NCBI RefSeq assembly: GCF_943371865.1
Contig: NZ_CALRWL010000016.1
Location: forward strand, 1 to 64,000
Length of the DNA stretch: 64,000 nt
Origin: Azorhizobium sp943371865
GTDB lineage: Bacteria; Pseudomonadota; Alphaproteobacteria; Rhizobiales; Xanthobacteraceae
Direction of reading: 5' to 3'
Under the pieces are notes generated by a model that saw only the letters and a program-made list of their open reading frames with translations, was not told where the DNA came from and did no database searches. A program made the position numbers and the translations under genes. Shown one piece after another: positions 42,119 through 51,904 of this stretch. Every line of letters starts with the position of its first letter. Position 1 is the stretch's first letter.

Positions 42119-42330
42119 AAATCCTGCTCGGTTTCATCGGCGGCACCGCCATTGCGTTGGCCGTGATCGCTTACTTCGACAGCGCGGCGGCAGCGGCAGC
42201 CCAATTCGATGCGATGTTCAAGCTGTGCGTCATCCCCATGGTGGTCGGCATGTGCGCCGCTATCGGCGCGCGCATTGGTTGGGATGCGGCTGGTGAGGCG
42301 GCCCCGCGCAAGCCGGGAGACGCCGCATGA
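42115..42330 (+). CDS. Small two-span membrane protein
   Basis: A 71-residue protein with two hydrophobic segments (LLGFIGGTAIALAVIAYF and VIPMVVGMCAAIGARIG) and a charged tail ending in PGDAA, the same end as the preceding protein. It overlaps both neighbours by ATGA. Confidence 0.5.
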   Translation: MKILLGFIGGTAIALAVIAYFDSAAAAAAQFDAMFKLCVIPMVVGMCAAIGARIGWDAAGEAAPRKPGDAA

Positions 42331-42986
42331 GCCCCTACGCCTGGATCCAGACCAGCCGGGGCAGGGCGCTCGATCTGCTGCGCCCCACCCCCGCCGATAT
42401 CGACCTGTTGGGCGAGGTACCCGATGTGCTGGCGCGCCTGCCGCGCTTCGGTGGCCATGTCTCTGCCGGATGCTATTCGGTGGCTCAGCATTGCACGCTG
42501 GGGGCCGATGCCATCCTGCGCGATCCAGTGGAGCGCGAGCGTGGCGCCGTGCAGCTGGCGCGGGCCTTTCTCCTGCACGATGCGCATGAATTCGCCTTGG
42601 GCGAATTCACCACCCCGGCGGTGGAAGCCTTGGGCGCCCATGTGGGGCGCATCAGCGGGCTGGGGGAGATGGGCGCCAAAGTGTTTCGCGGCGCCCTCGC
42701 CACCCTGAAAGCCGATCTGGACGCGGCCATCTACACCGCCGCCGGCATGCCCTGGCCGCTGCCGCCGGACCTCGCCGCCCGGGTGAAGGACTGGGATCTG
42801 CGCATGCTGCTCAGCGAGCGCCGCCAGTTGATGGGGCCGGCGCCGCGCCACTGGCATCCGGCGGTGGAAGCCGCCGAACCCGCCCGCATCAAGGGCCGCA
42901 TCAGGATCGAACCTTGGCTCATGGCCGCCGACAAATGGCGCCGCATGTGCCGTGAGCTTTTCCCCCACCTCGCTGCCCAGGAGTGA
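42327..42986 (+). CDS. HD-domain phosphohydrolase (YfbR-like nucleotidase)
   Basis: A 219-residue protein. His-Asp residues in YSVAQHC and FLLHDAHEFALGE form the HD metal centre of YfbR-like dNMP 5'-nucleotidases and dNTP hydrolases. In a phage it may balance or destroy nucleotides to favour its own replication. The N-terminus starts MSPYAWIQTSRGRALDLL. Part of the rightward early operon. Confidence 0.8.
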   Translation: MSPYAWIQTSRGRALDLLRPTPADIDLLGEVPDVLARLPRFGGHVSAGCYSVAQHCTLGADAILRDPVERERGAVQLARAFLLHDAHEFALGEFTTPAVEALGAHVGRISGLGEMGAKVFRGALATLKADLDAAIYTAAGMPWPLPPDLAARVKDWDLRMLLSERRQLMGPAPRHWHPAVEAAEPARIKGRIRIEPWLMAADKWRRMCRELFPHLAAQE

Positions 42987-42988
42987 CC

Positions 42989-43333
42989 ATGGAACGCAAT
43001 GAACGCATCGTGCGAAGTTTCACCCAGGCCTTGGGCCTGCTCAATCGCGGCAAGTTTTCCGAAAAGCTGGATGCCGAATTGGGCCGGGCGCTTGAAGCCC
43101 TGGAACAGCATCCGGAAGAGAAGGCCAAGGCCACCCTCACCGTGACCCTGGAACTGACCAAGCTGGGCGACAAGGTGGATATCAAGCCCACCTGCAAGCT
43201 CAAGCCGCCGGAAGAGAAGGGCCTGCACAGCACCACCTTCTGGCCGCTGGAAGGCGGGCTTTCGGTGCAGCACCCCAGCCAGACCGACATGTTCGCCGGC
43301 CCCCGCGACGCATCGGCCCGCGTGAGCGGCTGA
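42989..43333 (+). CDS. Small phage protein, unknown
   Basis: A 114-residue protein starting MERNERIVRSFTQALGLLNR, with KATLTVTLELTKLGDKVDIK in the middle and a Pro/Ser-rich end. CAGGAG lies 5 nt before the chosen ATG at 42989. It is often paired with a DUF2303 gene, as here. Function unknown. Confidence 0.6.
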   Translation: MERNERIVRSFTQALGLLNRGKFSEKLDAELGRALEALEQHPEEKAKATLTVTLELTKLGDKVDIKPTCKLKPPEEKGLHSTTFWPLEGGLSVQHPSQTDMFAGPRDASARVSG

Positions 43334-43370
43334 TCATCGTTCGCTTCATTTTCAACCGAGAGAGAAGACC

Positions 43371-44303
43371 ATGACGCCTTCCACCTTCCCCGATGGCGAT
43401 GCCGTCGAAATTCTTGTGGGTCTTGGCCGCGACGCCACCACCCCCGAACTGATCATGCTGCCCACCAAAGGCCTTGGGCCCGGCCTGCCTGATCAGGTTC
43501 CAGTGCTGTTCAACCGGCAGAAACAGACCATCATCCCGGTGCTGGAGCACATCGAGGCCGCCCGCCCGCCCATGGAGCGCAAGGGCACCGCCAAGGTGGA
43601 AACCCTGTCCACCTTCATCGCCCTCACCAATCGCCACAAGGATGACGGCAGCGCCATTTTCGCCGCCACATCCTGGCCGAATCCCAAGCTCACGGCGGTG
43701 ATCGACTATCACGGTCTAGAGCGCGAAGCCCGGTGGGGCCGGCACCGGATCGAATACACCTTCCCGCTCACCGAGGAATTCAAGGCCTGGATCGGCTTCA
43801 ACAGCAAGGAAATGTCGCAGGAGATCTTCGCCCACTTCCTGGAAGATCATGCCGCGGAACTTGCGGCGCCGCTGGATGGCGAGAAGAGCGAGTATGAGCC
43901 CAAGTTCAAGGCCCGCTTTGCTTCGCCCAACGAGCTGATCGACCTCTCGCGCTCGCTGGAAGTGAACGTCGGCGGCAAGGTGAAACAGGGCACGCGCCTG
44001 CAGACGGGCGAACGGCAGGTGATCTTCACCACCGAGCACACCGGCCCCAATGGCGAGCCCATCGACATCCCCGGCATCTTCATGCTGTCGGTGGCGCCCT
44101 TCATCTCCGGCGATGCCGAGGTGCCACCGGTGCGCATCCCCGCCCGCATCCGCTACCGGATCAAGGGCGCCGACATCACCTGGTTCTATGACCTCTATCG
44201 CTGGGAATTCTGGCTGCGCGAGCGCGTGCAGCAGGATCTTGCCCAGGCCGCCACTGAAACCGGCCTGCCCGCCTATGAAGGCGCGCCGGAAATGGCGGGC
44301 TGA
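43371..44303 (+). CDS. DUF2303 family phage protein
   Basis: A 310-residue protein with TSWPNPKLTAVIDYHG and the C-terminal RYRIKGADITWFYDLYR, matching DUF2303/YfdQ proteins of temperate phages. The family's biochemistry is unknown; it usually lies among early recombination and replication genes. Good ribosome binding site (GAGAGAAG) upstream of the ATG. Confidence 0.75.
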   Translation: MTPSTFPDGDAVEILVGLGRDATTPELIMLPTKGLGPGLPDQVPVLFNRQKQTIIPVLEHIEAARPPMERKGTAKVETLSTFIALTNRHKDDGSAIFAATSWPNPKLTAVIDYHGLEREARWGRHRIEYTFPLTEEFKAWIGFNSKEMSQEIFAHFLEDHAAELAAPLDGEKSEYEPKFKARFASPNELIDLSRSLEVNVGGKVKQGTRLQTGERQVIFTTEHTGPNGEPIDIPGIFMLSVAPFISGDAEVPPVRIPARIRYRIKGADITWFYDLYRWEFWLRERVQQDLAQAATETGLPAYEGAPEMAG

Positions 44304-44307
44304 TCCC

Positions 44308-44415
44308 ATGTGGCTCGCCGTCATCAATAACCTGCCGGAACTGGCCACCGGGCTGTGCTGGACCGGCGTCACCTTCTGGCTGGGCTACCGCTTCGCGCTC
44401 TGGCGCAAGGCGTAG
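44308..44415 (+). CDS. 35-residue membrane-segment protein
   Basis: A very short gene, start 4 bp after the DUF2303 stop. It begins MWLAVINNLPELATGLCWTG and ends in FALWRKA, giving one hydrophobic segment with a basic end. It fits the gap exactly between two coding genes and uses the same codon bias, so it may be real, but the size makes this uncertain. Confidence 0.45.
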   Translation: MWLAVINNLPELATGLCWTGVTFWLGYRFALWRKA

Positions 44416-44492
44416 CCCAGGAGAGGATTCCGCAAACGACCCTTGCGGCTGGGGCTCAGCCGCACCCCCTCCCTTCTGTTTGGAGACTTCCG

Positions 44493-44939
44493 ATGTTTGG
44501 AGCACTGAAGAAAGCATTCAAGGCCGGCGCCAAGGAAGTGCAGGCCGATTACTCGCACAACAAGGACTATCTGGAAGCCGTCTGCGCGGCGGCCGCCCTG
44601 GTGGCCAATGCCGATGGCGAGATCGAAGACAGCGAGCGCTCCAAGGTGGAGCGGGTGCTGTCCTCGCATCCGGTTTTGAGCAAGATGTATCAGCAGAACA
44701 TCATCGCGCAGACCGCCGAAACCATGTTCAAGCGGGCCAAGGATGCCAGCGGGCGCCAGGCGCTGGCGCGCGAACTCGATGACATCAAGGGCCGCGATGA
44801 CGGCAAGATGGCCGAAGACGTGTATCTGATCGCCCTGGATGTGGCGAACGCCGATGGCGAACTGGAGCCGCAGGAAGACGCGGTGCTGAAGAAGATCGCC
44901 GCCCGCCTCGGCGTCGATCCCACCCGCTTCGAGTTCTGA
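44493..44939 (+). CDS. TerB-like protein
   Basis: A 148-residue protein with the TerB pattern: AALVANADGEIEDSERSKVERVL and later ALDVANADGELEPQEDAVLKKIA, two acidic D-G-E sites that bind metal in TerB. TerB proteins are linked to tellurite resistance and phage inhibition in some bacteria. The start at 44493 begins MFGALKKAFKAGAKEV with GGAGA 8 nt upstream. Confidence 0.75.
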   Translation: MFGALKKAFKAGAKEVQADYSHNKDYLEAVCAAAALVANADGEIEDSERSKVERVLSSHPVLSKMYQQNIIAQTAETMFKRAKDASGRQALARELDDIKGRDDGKMAEDVYLIALDVANADGELEPQEDAVLKKIAARLGVDPTRFEF

Positions 44940-44943
44940 CGCC

Positions 44944-45153
44944 ATGGCCAAGGCCGCGACCCTCAAGGCGCAGCGCCGCGAGATGATCGCGGCCTATGCC
45001 GGTGACCGCCGCCGGCACGATCAGAGCGCGCGGCTGGCTGGCCGGCTGCGCGCCCTCACCTGCGACATCCTGCGGGCGGAACTGCGCGCCGCCCGCGCCG
45101 CCAAGCCGGCGGCACCATCCGCGCCCGATCTGTTCTCGCTCCTTCCCGCTTGA
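44944..45153 (+). CDS. Small basic protein, unknown
   Basis: A 69-residue Arg/Ala-rich helical protein starting MAKAATLKAQRREMIAAYAG and ending DLFSLLPA. The end resembles a clamp-binding peptide (QxxxLF-like), and a phage DnaN gene lies just downstream, but this is suggestive only. Confidence 0.45.
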   Translation: MAKAATLKAQRREMIAAYAGDRRRHDQSARLAGRLRALTCDILRAELRAARAAKPAAPSAPDLFSLLPA

Positions 45154-45187
45154 GGCGCCCCATGGGGTCTGCCGAGGAGTCGCAACG

Positions 45188-45427
45188 ATGAGCCAACGTT
45201 TTTACATGGTTTGGAACCCAGCCGGGCGCGCGCCGACCTTTCGCCACCCATCGTATGAAGGGGCCATGAGAGAGGCTCGCCGGCTTGCCCGGATGAATCC
45301 TTCCGAAGAGTTCATCGTCCTCGCAGCAGTCGCCACCGCCAAGGTGCCGGACATGGTGAAAGTTACGCCCTTCACGGGGCCAATCACCGTGTCCGCGCAG
45401 CCGGGTGATGACGAAATCCCCTTTTAG
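45188..45427 (+). CDS. Small protein, unknown
   Basis: A 79-residue protein starting MSQRFYMVWNPAGRAPTFRH and containing SYEGAMREARRLARMNPSEE, then a strand FIVLAAVATAKV and an acidic end. GAGGAG lies 9 nt upstream. The compact alpha/beta pattern is common in phage early regions. No family named. Confidence 0.55.
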   Translation: MSQRFYMVWNPAGRAPTFRHPSYEGAMREARRLARMNPSEEFIVLAAVATAKVPDMVKVTPFTGPITVSAQPGDDEIPF

Positions 45428-45436
45428 AGGCGCCCC

Positions 45437-46558
45437 ATGAAACTCACCGTCCCCCGCGCCGCCTTGGCGGCGGCCACGGCGCACCTGTTCCGGGTGGTGG
45501 AGCGCCGCAACACAATTCCCATCCTCGCCAATCTGCTGTTGCGCACCGGCGCGGACGGCCTGTCGCTCACCGCCACCGATCTGGACATGGAGGCCACCAC
45601 CCAGGTGCCCGCTGCCATCACCACCCCGGGCGTGGTCACCTTGCCCGCCGCGCAACTGAAGGACATCGCCGCCAAGGCCGCAGGCACGGACATCGAGATC
45701 ACCGCCAATCCGGCCAATACCAGCCGCGCCGCCCTGCGCAGCGGCCGGGCGAAGTTCGATCTGCAATCCCTTCCCGAATCTGATTTCCCCAGCCTCGCCA
45801 CCGGCGAGATGCCATCCCCGTGGAGCGTGCCGGCGCAGGCGCTGCGGGCATTGCTGGAGACGGTGGAATTCGCCATGTCCACCGAAGAGACCCGCTATTA
45901 TCTGTGCGGCATCTACCTGCACCTGGTGCAGCATGACGGCGCGCCACATCTGGCCGCCGTCGCCACCGATGGCCACCGCCTGGCACTGCGCCGCATGGAG
46001 GCTCCGGAGGGCAGCGCAGGCATGCCCGGCGTCATCCTCCCCCGCAAGGCGGTGGGCGAGATGATCAAGATGCTCACCGCCCACGGCACCGATGCCGCGC
46101 AGCTGGCGGTGAACACCACCAAGCTGTGCCTGGAGGCCGGCGGCACCCGGCTCATCACCAAGCTGGTCGACGGCACCTATCCGGACTATGCCCGCGTCAT
46201 CCCCGCCCAGGGCGCCACCGCCGTCACCCTCAAGCGCGCGGACCTCACCGCCGCCGTTGCCCGCGTCGCCACCGTCATCAGCGAGAAGGGCCGCGCGGTG
46301 AAGTTCGCCTTCGCGGAAGACGGGCTCACCCTCTCGGTCACCGGCACCGACACCGGCGAGGCCACGGACAAAGTGGAGAGCACCCACGCCGGCCCGCCGC
46401 TGGAGATCGGCTTCAACCCCACCTATGCCCTGCACATCGCCGCCGCCATGGCCAGCGATGACATGCGCATATCCCTCAACGATGCCGGCTCGCCCGCACT
46501 GATCAGCGGGGCCGATGACCCCGCCGCGCAGTTTGTGCTGATGCCGATGCGCATTTGA
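45437..46558 (+). CDS. dnaN: DNA polymerase III beta-type sliding clamp, phage-encoded
   Basis: A 373-residue clamp with three repeated domains. LFRVVERRNTIPILANLLLR, SLTATDLDMEATT, then YYLCGIYLHLV and ATDGHRLALRRM, ending FVLMPMRI, the standard DnaN terminus. It forms a ring that tethers a DNA polymerase. The phage has no polymerase in view, so the clamp must serve host Pol III or a repair polymerase at the phage fork. Length is normal. Confidence 0.9.
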   Translation: MKLTVPRAALAAATAHLFRVVERRNTIPILANLLLRTGADGLSLTATDLDMEATTQVPAAITTPGVVTLPAAQLKDIAAKAAGTDIEITANPANTSRAALRSGRAKFDLQSLPESDFPSLATGEMPSPWSVPAQALRALLETVEFAMSTEETRYYLCGIYLHLVQHDGAPHLAAVATDGHRLALRRMEAPEGSAGMPGVILPRKAVGEMIKMLTAHGTDAAQLAVNTTKLCLEAGGTRLITKLVDGTYPDYARVIPAQGATAVTLKRADLTAAVARVATVISEKGRAVKFAFAEDGLTLSVTGTDTGEATDKVESTHAGPPLEIGFNPTYALHIAAAMASDDMRISLNDAGSPALISGADDPAAQFVLMPMRI

Positions 46559-46571
46559 GTGGGAGGACGCT

Positions 46572-47309
46572 ATGGCTGACCGCCCGATATTGTTCAGCGC
46601 GCCCATGGTCCGGGCCAACCTGCGGGAGATTGAGAAACCCGGCTTCGGGAAGACGCAGACGCGGCGCGTCCTACCATTCCAGCCAGGCGATCTAGATCAC
46701 CCCTTCATGATGGCAGATGGCTCATGGCACGTGACTGGCTCCGTAGGCGACCACCTATCACCGTTGCCAGTGCGAATCCGTTCCGGCGACCGCCTGTGGG
46801 TGCGGGAGACGGTCGCATGTGGCGCCTGTGCCCCCAGCAAGCCCAGTCTTTGGTCGCCGTCATTCTGGCGGCGTGAGCAGGGATCACCATCCAACCCATC
46901 TGGGCTTTGGTACGAGGCCGACGGGCTGTCTCCAGAGCGCACGATCACGGATCGCGGGCGCTGGACGCCATGCATCCACATGCCCCGCTGGGCTTCCCGC
47001 ATCACGCTCATGGTCACCAGCGTCAAGGTCGAGCGGTTGCAGGACATCAGCGAGGAAGATGCGATAGCGGAGGGGGTCGAGAAAGACCACGCTGCTGGCA
47101 TGCCCAGCACGTGGGGATGGCACGACTATCTGCGCGGCGACGAAATCGCGAAGCGGCACTTCAGTGACGCGCGCGATAGCTACCGCACCCTATGGGACGC
47201 CATCAACGGCCCCGGCGCCTGGGACGCCAACCCATGGGTGGCCGCCTACACCTTCAAGCCGATGCTGGCCAACATCGACAGCGCTCAAGCGCGTGGCGAG
47301 GCCGCGTGA
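46572..47309 (+). CDS. ASCH-like phage protein
   Basis: A 245-residue protein: MADRPILFSAPMVRANLREI, KTQTRRVLPFQPGD, GDRLWVRETVACG, and C-terminal VKVERLQDISEEDAIAEGVE with NPWVAAYTFKP. This is the pattern of phage proteins with an ASCH-type (PUA-like) fold, expected to bind RNA or a modified nucleoside. Partners: it is followed by a small membrane gene and the DUF5131 gene. Confidence 0.7.
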   Translation: MADRPILFSAPMVRANLREIEKPGFGKTQTRRVLPFQPGDLDHPFMMADGSWHVTGSVGDHLSPLPVRIRSGDRLWVRETVACGACAPSKPSLWSPSFWRREQGSPSNPSGLWYEADGLSPERTITDRGRWTPCIHMPRWASRITLMVTSVKVERLQDISEEDAIAEGVEKDHAAGMPSTWGWHDYLRGDEIAKRHFSDARDSYRTLWDAINGPGAWDANPWVAAYTFKPMLANIDSAQARGEAA

Positions 47310-47482
47310 TGGGCGAAGTCATCCCCTTCCGCCGGCCCACCGCCGCACTGCCACCGCTCACGGCCGAAGCCATTGCCGCGCCCGCCCTCATGGTCGGCGC
47401 CACCGGCTTTGCGCTCTACGCCGCCGGCGTGGTGCTGATCGCCCACGCCGCGCTTCTCCTACTCACCTTCTGGAGGCGATGA
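47309..47482 (+). CDS. Small single-span membrane protein
   Basis: A 57-residue protein starting MGEVIPFRRPTAALPPL, with one membrane helix ending LLLLTFWRR. The ATG overlaps the ASCH-like gene stop as TGATG, and the stop overlaps the next ATG, so it is tightly coupled to both. Confidence 0.5.
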   Translation: MGEVIPFRRPTAALPPLTAEAIAAPALMVGATGFALYAAGVVLIAHAALLLLTFWRR

Positions 47483-48546
47483 TGGCTGATAAGTCCAACA
47501 TCGAATGGACCGAGGCGACATGGAATCCCATCGTCGGGTGCTCCATCGTCTCGCCGGGATGCTCCAACTGCTACGCCATGAAGATGGCCCGGCGGATCGA
47601 GGCCATGCAGCCCGGCAGCCACTATGCCGGCACCACGCAGGTGGTGAACGGCAACGCGGTGTGGACCGGCAAGGTCGCGCTCGCACCCGAGCACATCCTA
47701 ACCCAGCCGCTGCGCTGGTGCCGGCCGCGCAAGATCTTCGTGAACAGCATGGGCGACCTCTTTCATGAGAGCGTGCCAGACGAATGGATCGACCGCGTCT
47801 TCGCCGTCATGGCCCTGGCTCCGCAGCACACATTCCAGGTGCTGACGAAGCGCAGCGCGCGGATGCGGGCTTATTGCTCTGAGGTGCGCGAGACTTGGTG
47901 CAGGTCGGGTTCGCCAATTTCCGGGTCGGATCGCATTCACGAGGCCGCACTCTCGATCACAGGGAAGGAATGGCTGGAGGCCACGCCCGGCCAGTGGCCA
48001 CTTCCGAACGTCAAGCTCGGCGTGTCGGCCGAGGACCAGCGCCGCGCCGATGAGCGCGTGCCGGATCTATTGGAGACGCCAGCGGCGGTGCGCTTCGTCT
48101 CGGCTGAGCCGCTGCTTGGGCCAATCAATTTTGCGCGGATTAGTCCCCGCACCTTTGCCGCCTATGCCAATAGCCTCACCGGCGTTTGGCAATGGGGCGG
48201 CGGCCCGTCGCGGGTGGAAACGCCCGGACTAGATTGGATCATCGGCGGCGGCGAGAGCGGCCCCTCCGCGCGGCCTATGCACCCCGACTGGGTGCGGGCC
48301 ATCCGCGACCAGTGCGCAGCCGCGGACGTGCCGTTCTTCTTCAAGCAATGGGGAGAATGGGCGCCACCGAGCGTGCTCACCTATGACACGCTCACCAATT
48401 GCCGGCTTCAGGCGCGTGCGGAGGCCAATCCTTCACTAGTTCACGTCTTTCCTGACGGATTGAACATGGGGCGGATCGGTAAGCGCGCCGCCGGCCGACT
48501 GCTGGACGGCATCGAGCACAACGCCATGCCGGAGGCCCGCCGATGA
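47482..48546 (+). CDS. DUF5131 (phage Gp37/Gp68) protein, radical-SAM-like
   Basis: A 354-residue protein with Cys20, Cys27 and Cys30 in GCSIVSPGCSNCYAM, an iron-sulfur-type cluster signature, and conserved segments NIEWTEATWNP, RKIFVNSMGDLFHESV, LVHVFPDG. It is the DUF5131 family found in many phages, thought to be radical-SAM-like, with unknown substrate. GGAGG lies 5 nt before the ATG at 47482, so the adjacent ATG at 47479 is less likely. It follows the ASCH-like gene. Confidence 0.75.
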   Translation: MADKSNIEWTEATWNPIVGCSIVSPGCSNCYAMKMARRIEAMQPGSHYAGTTQVVNGNAVWTGKVALAPEHILTQPLRWCRPRKIFVNSMGDLFHESVPDEWIDRVFAVMALAPQHTFQVLTKRSARMRAYCSEVRETWCRSGSPISGSDRIHEAALSITGKEWLEATPGQWPLPNVKLGVSAEDQRRADERVPDLLETPAAVRFVSAEPLLGPINFARISPRTFAAYANSLTGVWQWGGGPSRVETPGLDWIIGGGESGPSARPMHPDWVRAIRDQCAAADVPFFFKQWGEWAPPSVLTYDTLTNCRLQARAEANPSLVHVFPDGLNMGRIGKRAAGRLLDGIEHNAMPEARR

Positions 48547-49115
48547 TCTCCGACAGCACCACCCACCGCGGCACGCTGTTCCAGCTGGTGAAGATCGCGC
48601 AAGCCGTCCTCGGAGCCGATGGCCGTACGCCGGATCTGGCGCGCCTGCGCGAGGATATGCCGGCCCTGCGCATCGCCATCTGCGATGCTGCCGCCTTCGC
48701 CCGCCGCGAAAACCACAGCCAGGGCCGCGCCGCATGGCCCATGCTGGCGCAGGCCTGCAACGTGACCCTGCACCACATCGCCGCCGATGACGGCACCGCC
48801 CCGGTGCGCGAGACCGTCACCCGCTGGAAAACCATCGTCGGCGCCCTGTTTCCGCTGGTGGCCGCCGATTGGCAAGCCTGGCGCGACGCCACCGCCCCGA
48901 AGCTCGGCAGCAGCGCGCCCGCCCCCATCGTCGCGGACGGCGACGGCCTGGACCCGCGCACCCATTTCGAGCGCTACGCCGCCCCGCGCGGCTACGACCT
49001 CACCCGCTACACCGCCGGCGAGTACAGGCACCCCGACACCCGCGAGGCGTGGGGGCTGTTCCAGTTCGCGGCGGGCATCGGCCGACCTTCACCTATGGCG
49101 GGAGAGACCCAATGA
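48543..49115 (+). CDS. Phage protein, unknown
   Basis: A 190-residue protein starting MISDSTTHRGTLFQLVKIAQ. Mostly helical, with HPDTREAWGLFQFAAGIGR near the end. No family recognised. ATGA overlaps connect it to the DUF5131 gene and the next gene. Confidence 0.5.
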   Translation: MISDSTTHRGTLFQLVKIAQAVLGADGRTPDLARLREDMPALRIAICDAAAFARRENHSQGRAAWPMLAQACNVTLHHIAADDGTAPVRETVTRWKTIVGALFPLVAADWQAWRDATAPKLGSSAPAPIVADGDGLDPRTHFERYAAPRGYDLTRYTAGEYRHPDTREAWGLFQFAAGIGRPSPMAGETQ

Positions 49116-50314
49116 GCCGCGAAACACAGGAGCGCGAGGCGTTCGAAAAGTGGGCGTCCGGTGAAGGCTTCATCATCACCAAAGGTGCAGATGGGGACTA
49201 TCTGTTCCCGGCAACCCGGATGCTGCTGAAGGGTTGGTTCGCCCGCGCCTCCGTCTATGCCCCTTCTGTGGGGGTGAAGGAAACGCCTTGCGACAGCCAA
49301 TCTCGTGAGGCTCTTCGAGCCGTTGTGGCGGCGTGGGAAAACACCAAGTCTGGGCAGACAAATAGGGCTGAGATCCAGCGCTGGTTGATTGAGGACATGA
49401 AGCCCGCGATCGACGCCGCTCGTTCCGTCCTCGCAGCCGAGCCGAGCCACGCCGACGATCTTGCGGTTGACCGCTTCGCGGTCGCTATGAAAGCCAAGCT
49501 CGCGAAGAAGCGCGCAGAAGGCCGCGGCGGCTGGGACGACAAGGGAGCGTGTTCGAATTCGGCTTTGACGCGACTTCTTCGTAATCACGTCGAGAAGGGC
49601 GATCCGATAGATGTTGGCAATCTTGCGATGATGATCCACCAGCGTGGCGAGCGCGTCGCCGCTCTCACCCCCTCCCCCAAGGGGGGGGCAGATGGGGACG
49701 AAGCGCGCCAACTGGCGGAGGTGGTTCTTTCGATGCAGTTCGCGTCGGCACCTGGCCAGCACGCTCGCAGCCTGGCGCGCCACGTTCTCGGCTTGCGCGA
49801 TCCGCACGGTGCCTCAGATGAGGTGGTGGCGATCACCACGAACGGAACCACTCGGTTCGTGCCCAAGGGCGAGCCCGTGTTTCTCGTCCGGGGGCAGGAC
49901 GCCGCGGGCGCCGCGACCGTGCGGGCGTGGTCGGACATGGCGGAAGCCGGCGGCGCGGCGCCTGATATTATTGAGAAGGCCCGCTCGCAGGCTGATCTCA
50001 TGGAGGCATGGCCGGTCAAGAAAAACGCCGACCTTCCTGCAGGCTGGCAATCACAGCGGCCGCCTGTTCAGGCCCCCAAGGGGGTGGATGCTGTGGAGGT
50101 GCGGGAGGACGCCGCAAAGCTGATAGAAAGCATGATTTGGGAGCATCCCTATGCGGGGCATCCCACCAGCCGCATGGCGCTCGCTATTGCAGCCAAGGAC
50201 GTGCGGCGAGGTCGCAAGCTGACCCCATCCGAGCAACTAGTCAATCTGGCCAAGGCTATGCAGGAAGCCAACGAAGAAGGCGGCACCCCCGACACCTCCA
50301 AGATGGAGGACTGA
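49112..50314 (+). CDS. Mosaic phage early protein, unknown
   Basis: A 400-residue protein. It has three recognisable phage modules: an N-terminal ETQEREAFEKWASGEGF segment; DRFAVAMKAKLAKKRAEGRG then GDPIDVGNLAMMIHQRG (about 125-180), common in many alphaproteobacterial phage proteins; and FVPKGEPVFLVRGQD then AAGAATVRAWSDMAE (about 250-285). None has a function I can name. A run of eight G lies at 49681-49688 inside the gene. The C-terminus is acidic. Confidence 0.6.
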   Translation: MSRETQEREAFEKWASGEGFIITKGADGDYLFPATRMLLKGWFARASVYAPSVGVKETPCDSQSREALRAVVAAWENTKSGQTNRAEIQRWLIEDMKPAIDAARSVLAAEPSHADDLAVDRFAVAMKAKLAKKRAEGRGGWDDKGACSNSALTRLLRNHVEKGDPIDVGNLAMMIHQRGERVAALTPSPKGGADGDEARQLAEVVLSMQFASAPGQHARSLARHVLGLRDPHGASDEVVAITTNGTTRFVPKGEPVFLVRGQDAAGAATVRAWSDMAEAGGAAPDIIEKARSQADLMEAWPVKKNADLPAGWQSQRPPVQAPKGVDAVEVREDAAKLIESMIWEHPYAGHPTSRMALAIAAKDVRRGRKLTPSEQLVNLAKAMQEANEEGGTPDTSKMED

Positions 50315-50315
50315 C

Positions 50316-50574
50316 ATGCGCTTCCACGTCGATCCCCGCGATGTCCCGACCCATGTCGCCGCCCGCCGGCTGGGCATGTCGGAAGCCGAATTCACTGCCG
50401 TGCTGCTGAAGCTGCAGGCGCGCGGCTTTCCGCTGGCGGACCCCGACACCGGGCGCTTCGACCTGCAGGCGATCGACCAATGGATGGACCAGCGCAGCGC
50501 CTTGACGGCGCCGGCCGGACCGCGCGACGCTCGAGTGTCCGGGATGGCGCGCATCGCCAGTTTGCGAGAGAGCC

Positions 50575-50585
<11 letters not shown>
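50316..50585 (+). CDS. Small DNA-binding protein, excisionase candidate
   Basis: An 89-residue protein starting MRFHVDPRDVPTHVAARRLG and continuing with MSEAEFTAVLLKLQARGFPL and FDLQAIDQWMDQR, an MerR/excisionase-like winged-helix layout. It overlaps the integrase start by 11 bp, the typical place for a Xis. Whether it directs excision is inferred. Confidence 0.55.

Positions 50586-51904
<1,319 letters not shown>

Noticed and set aside
49681..49688. Run of eight G as a phase-variation switch
   Set aside because: The frame is intact, the gene is an early phage gene and nothing around it suggests variable expression; one tract alone is weak evidence.
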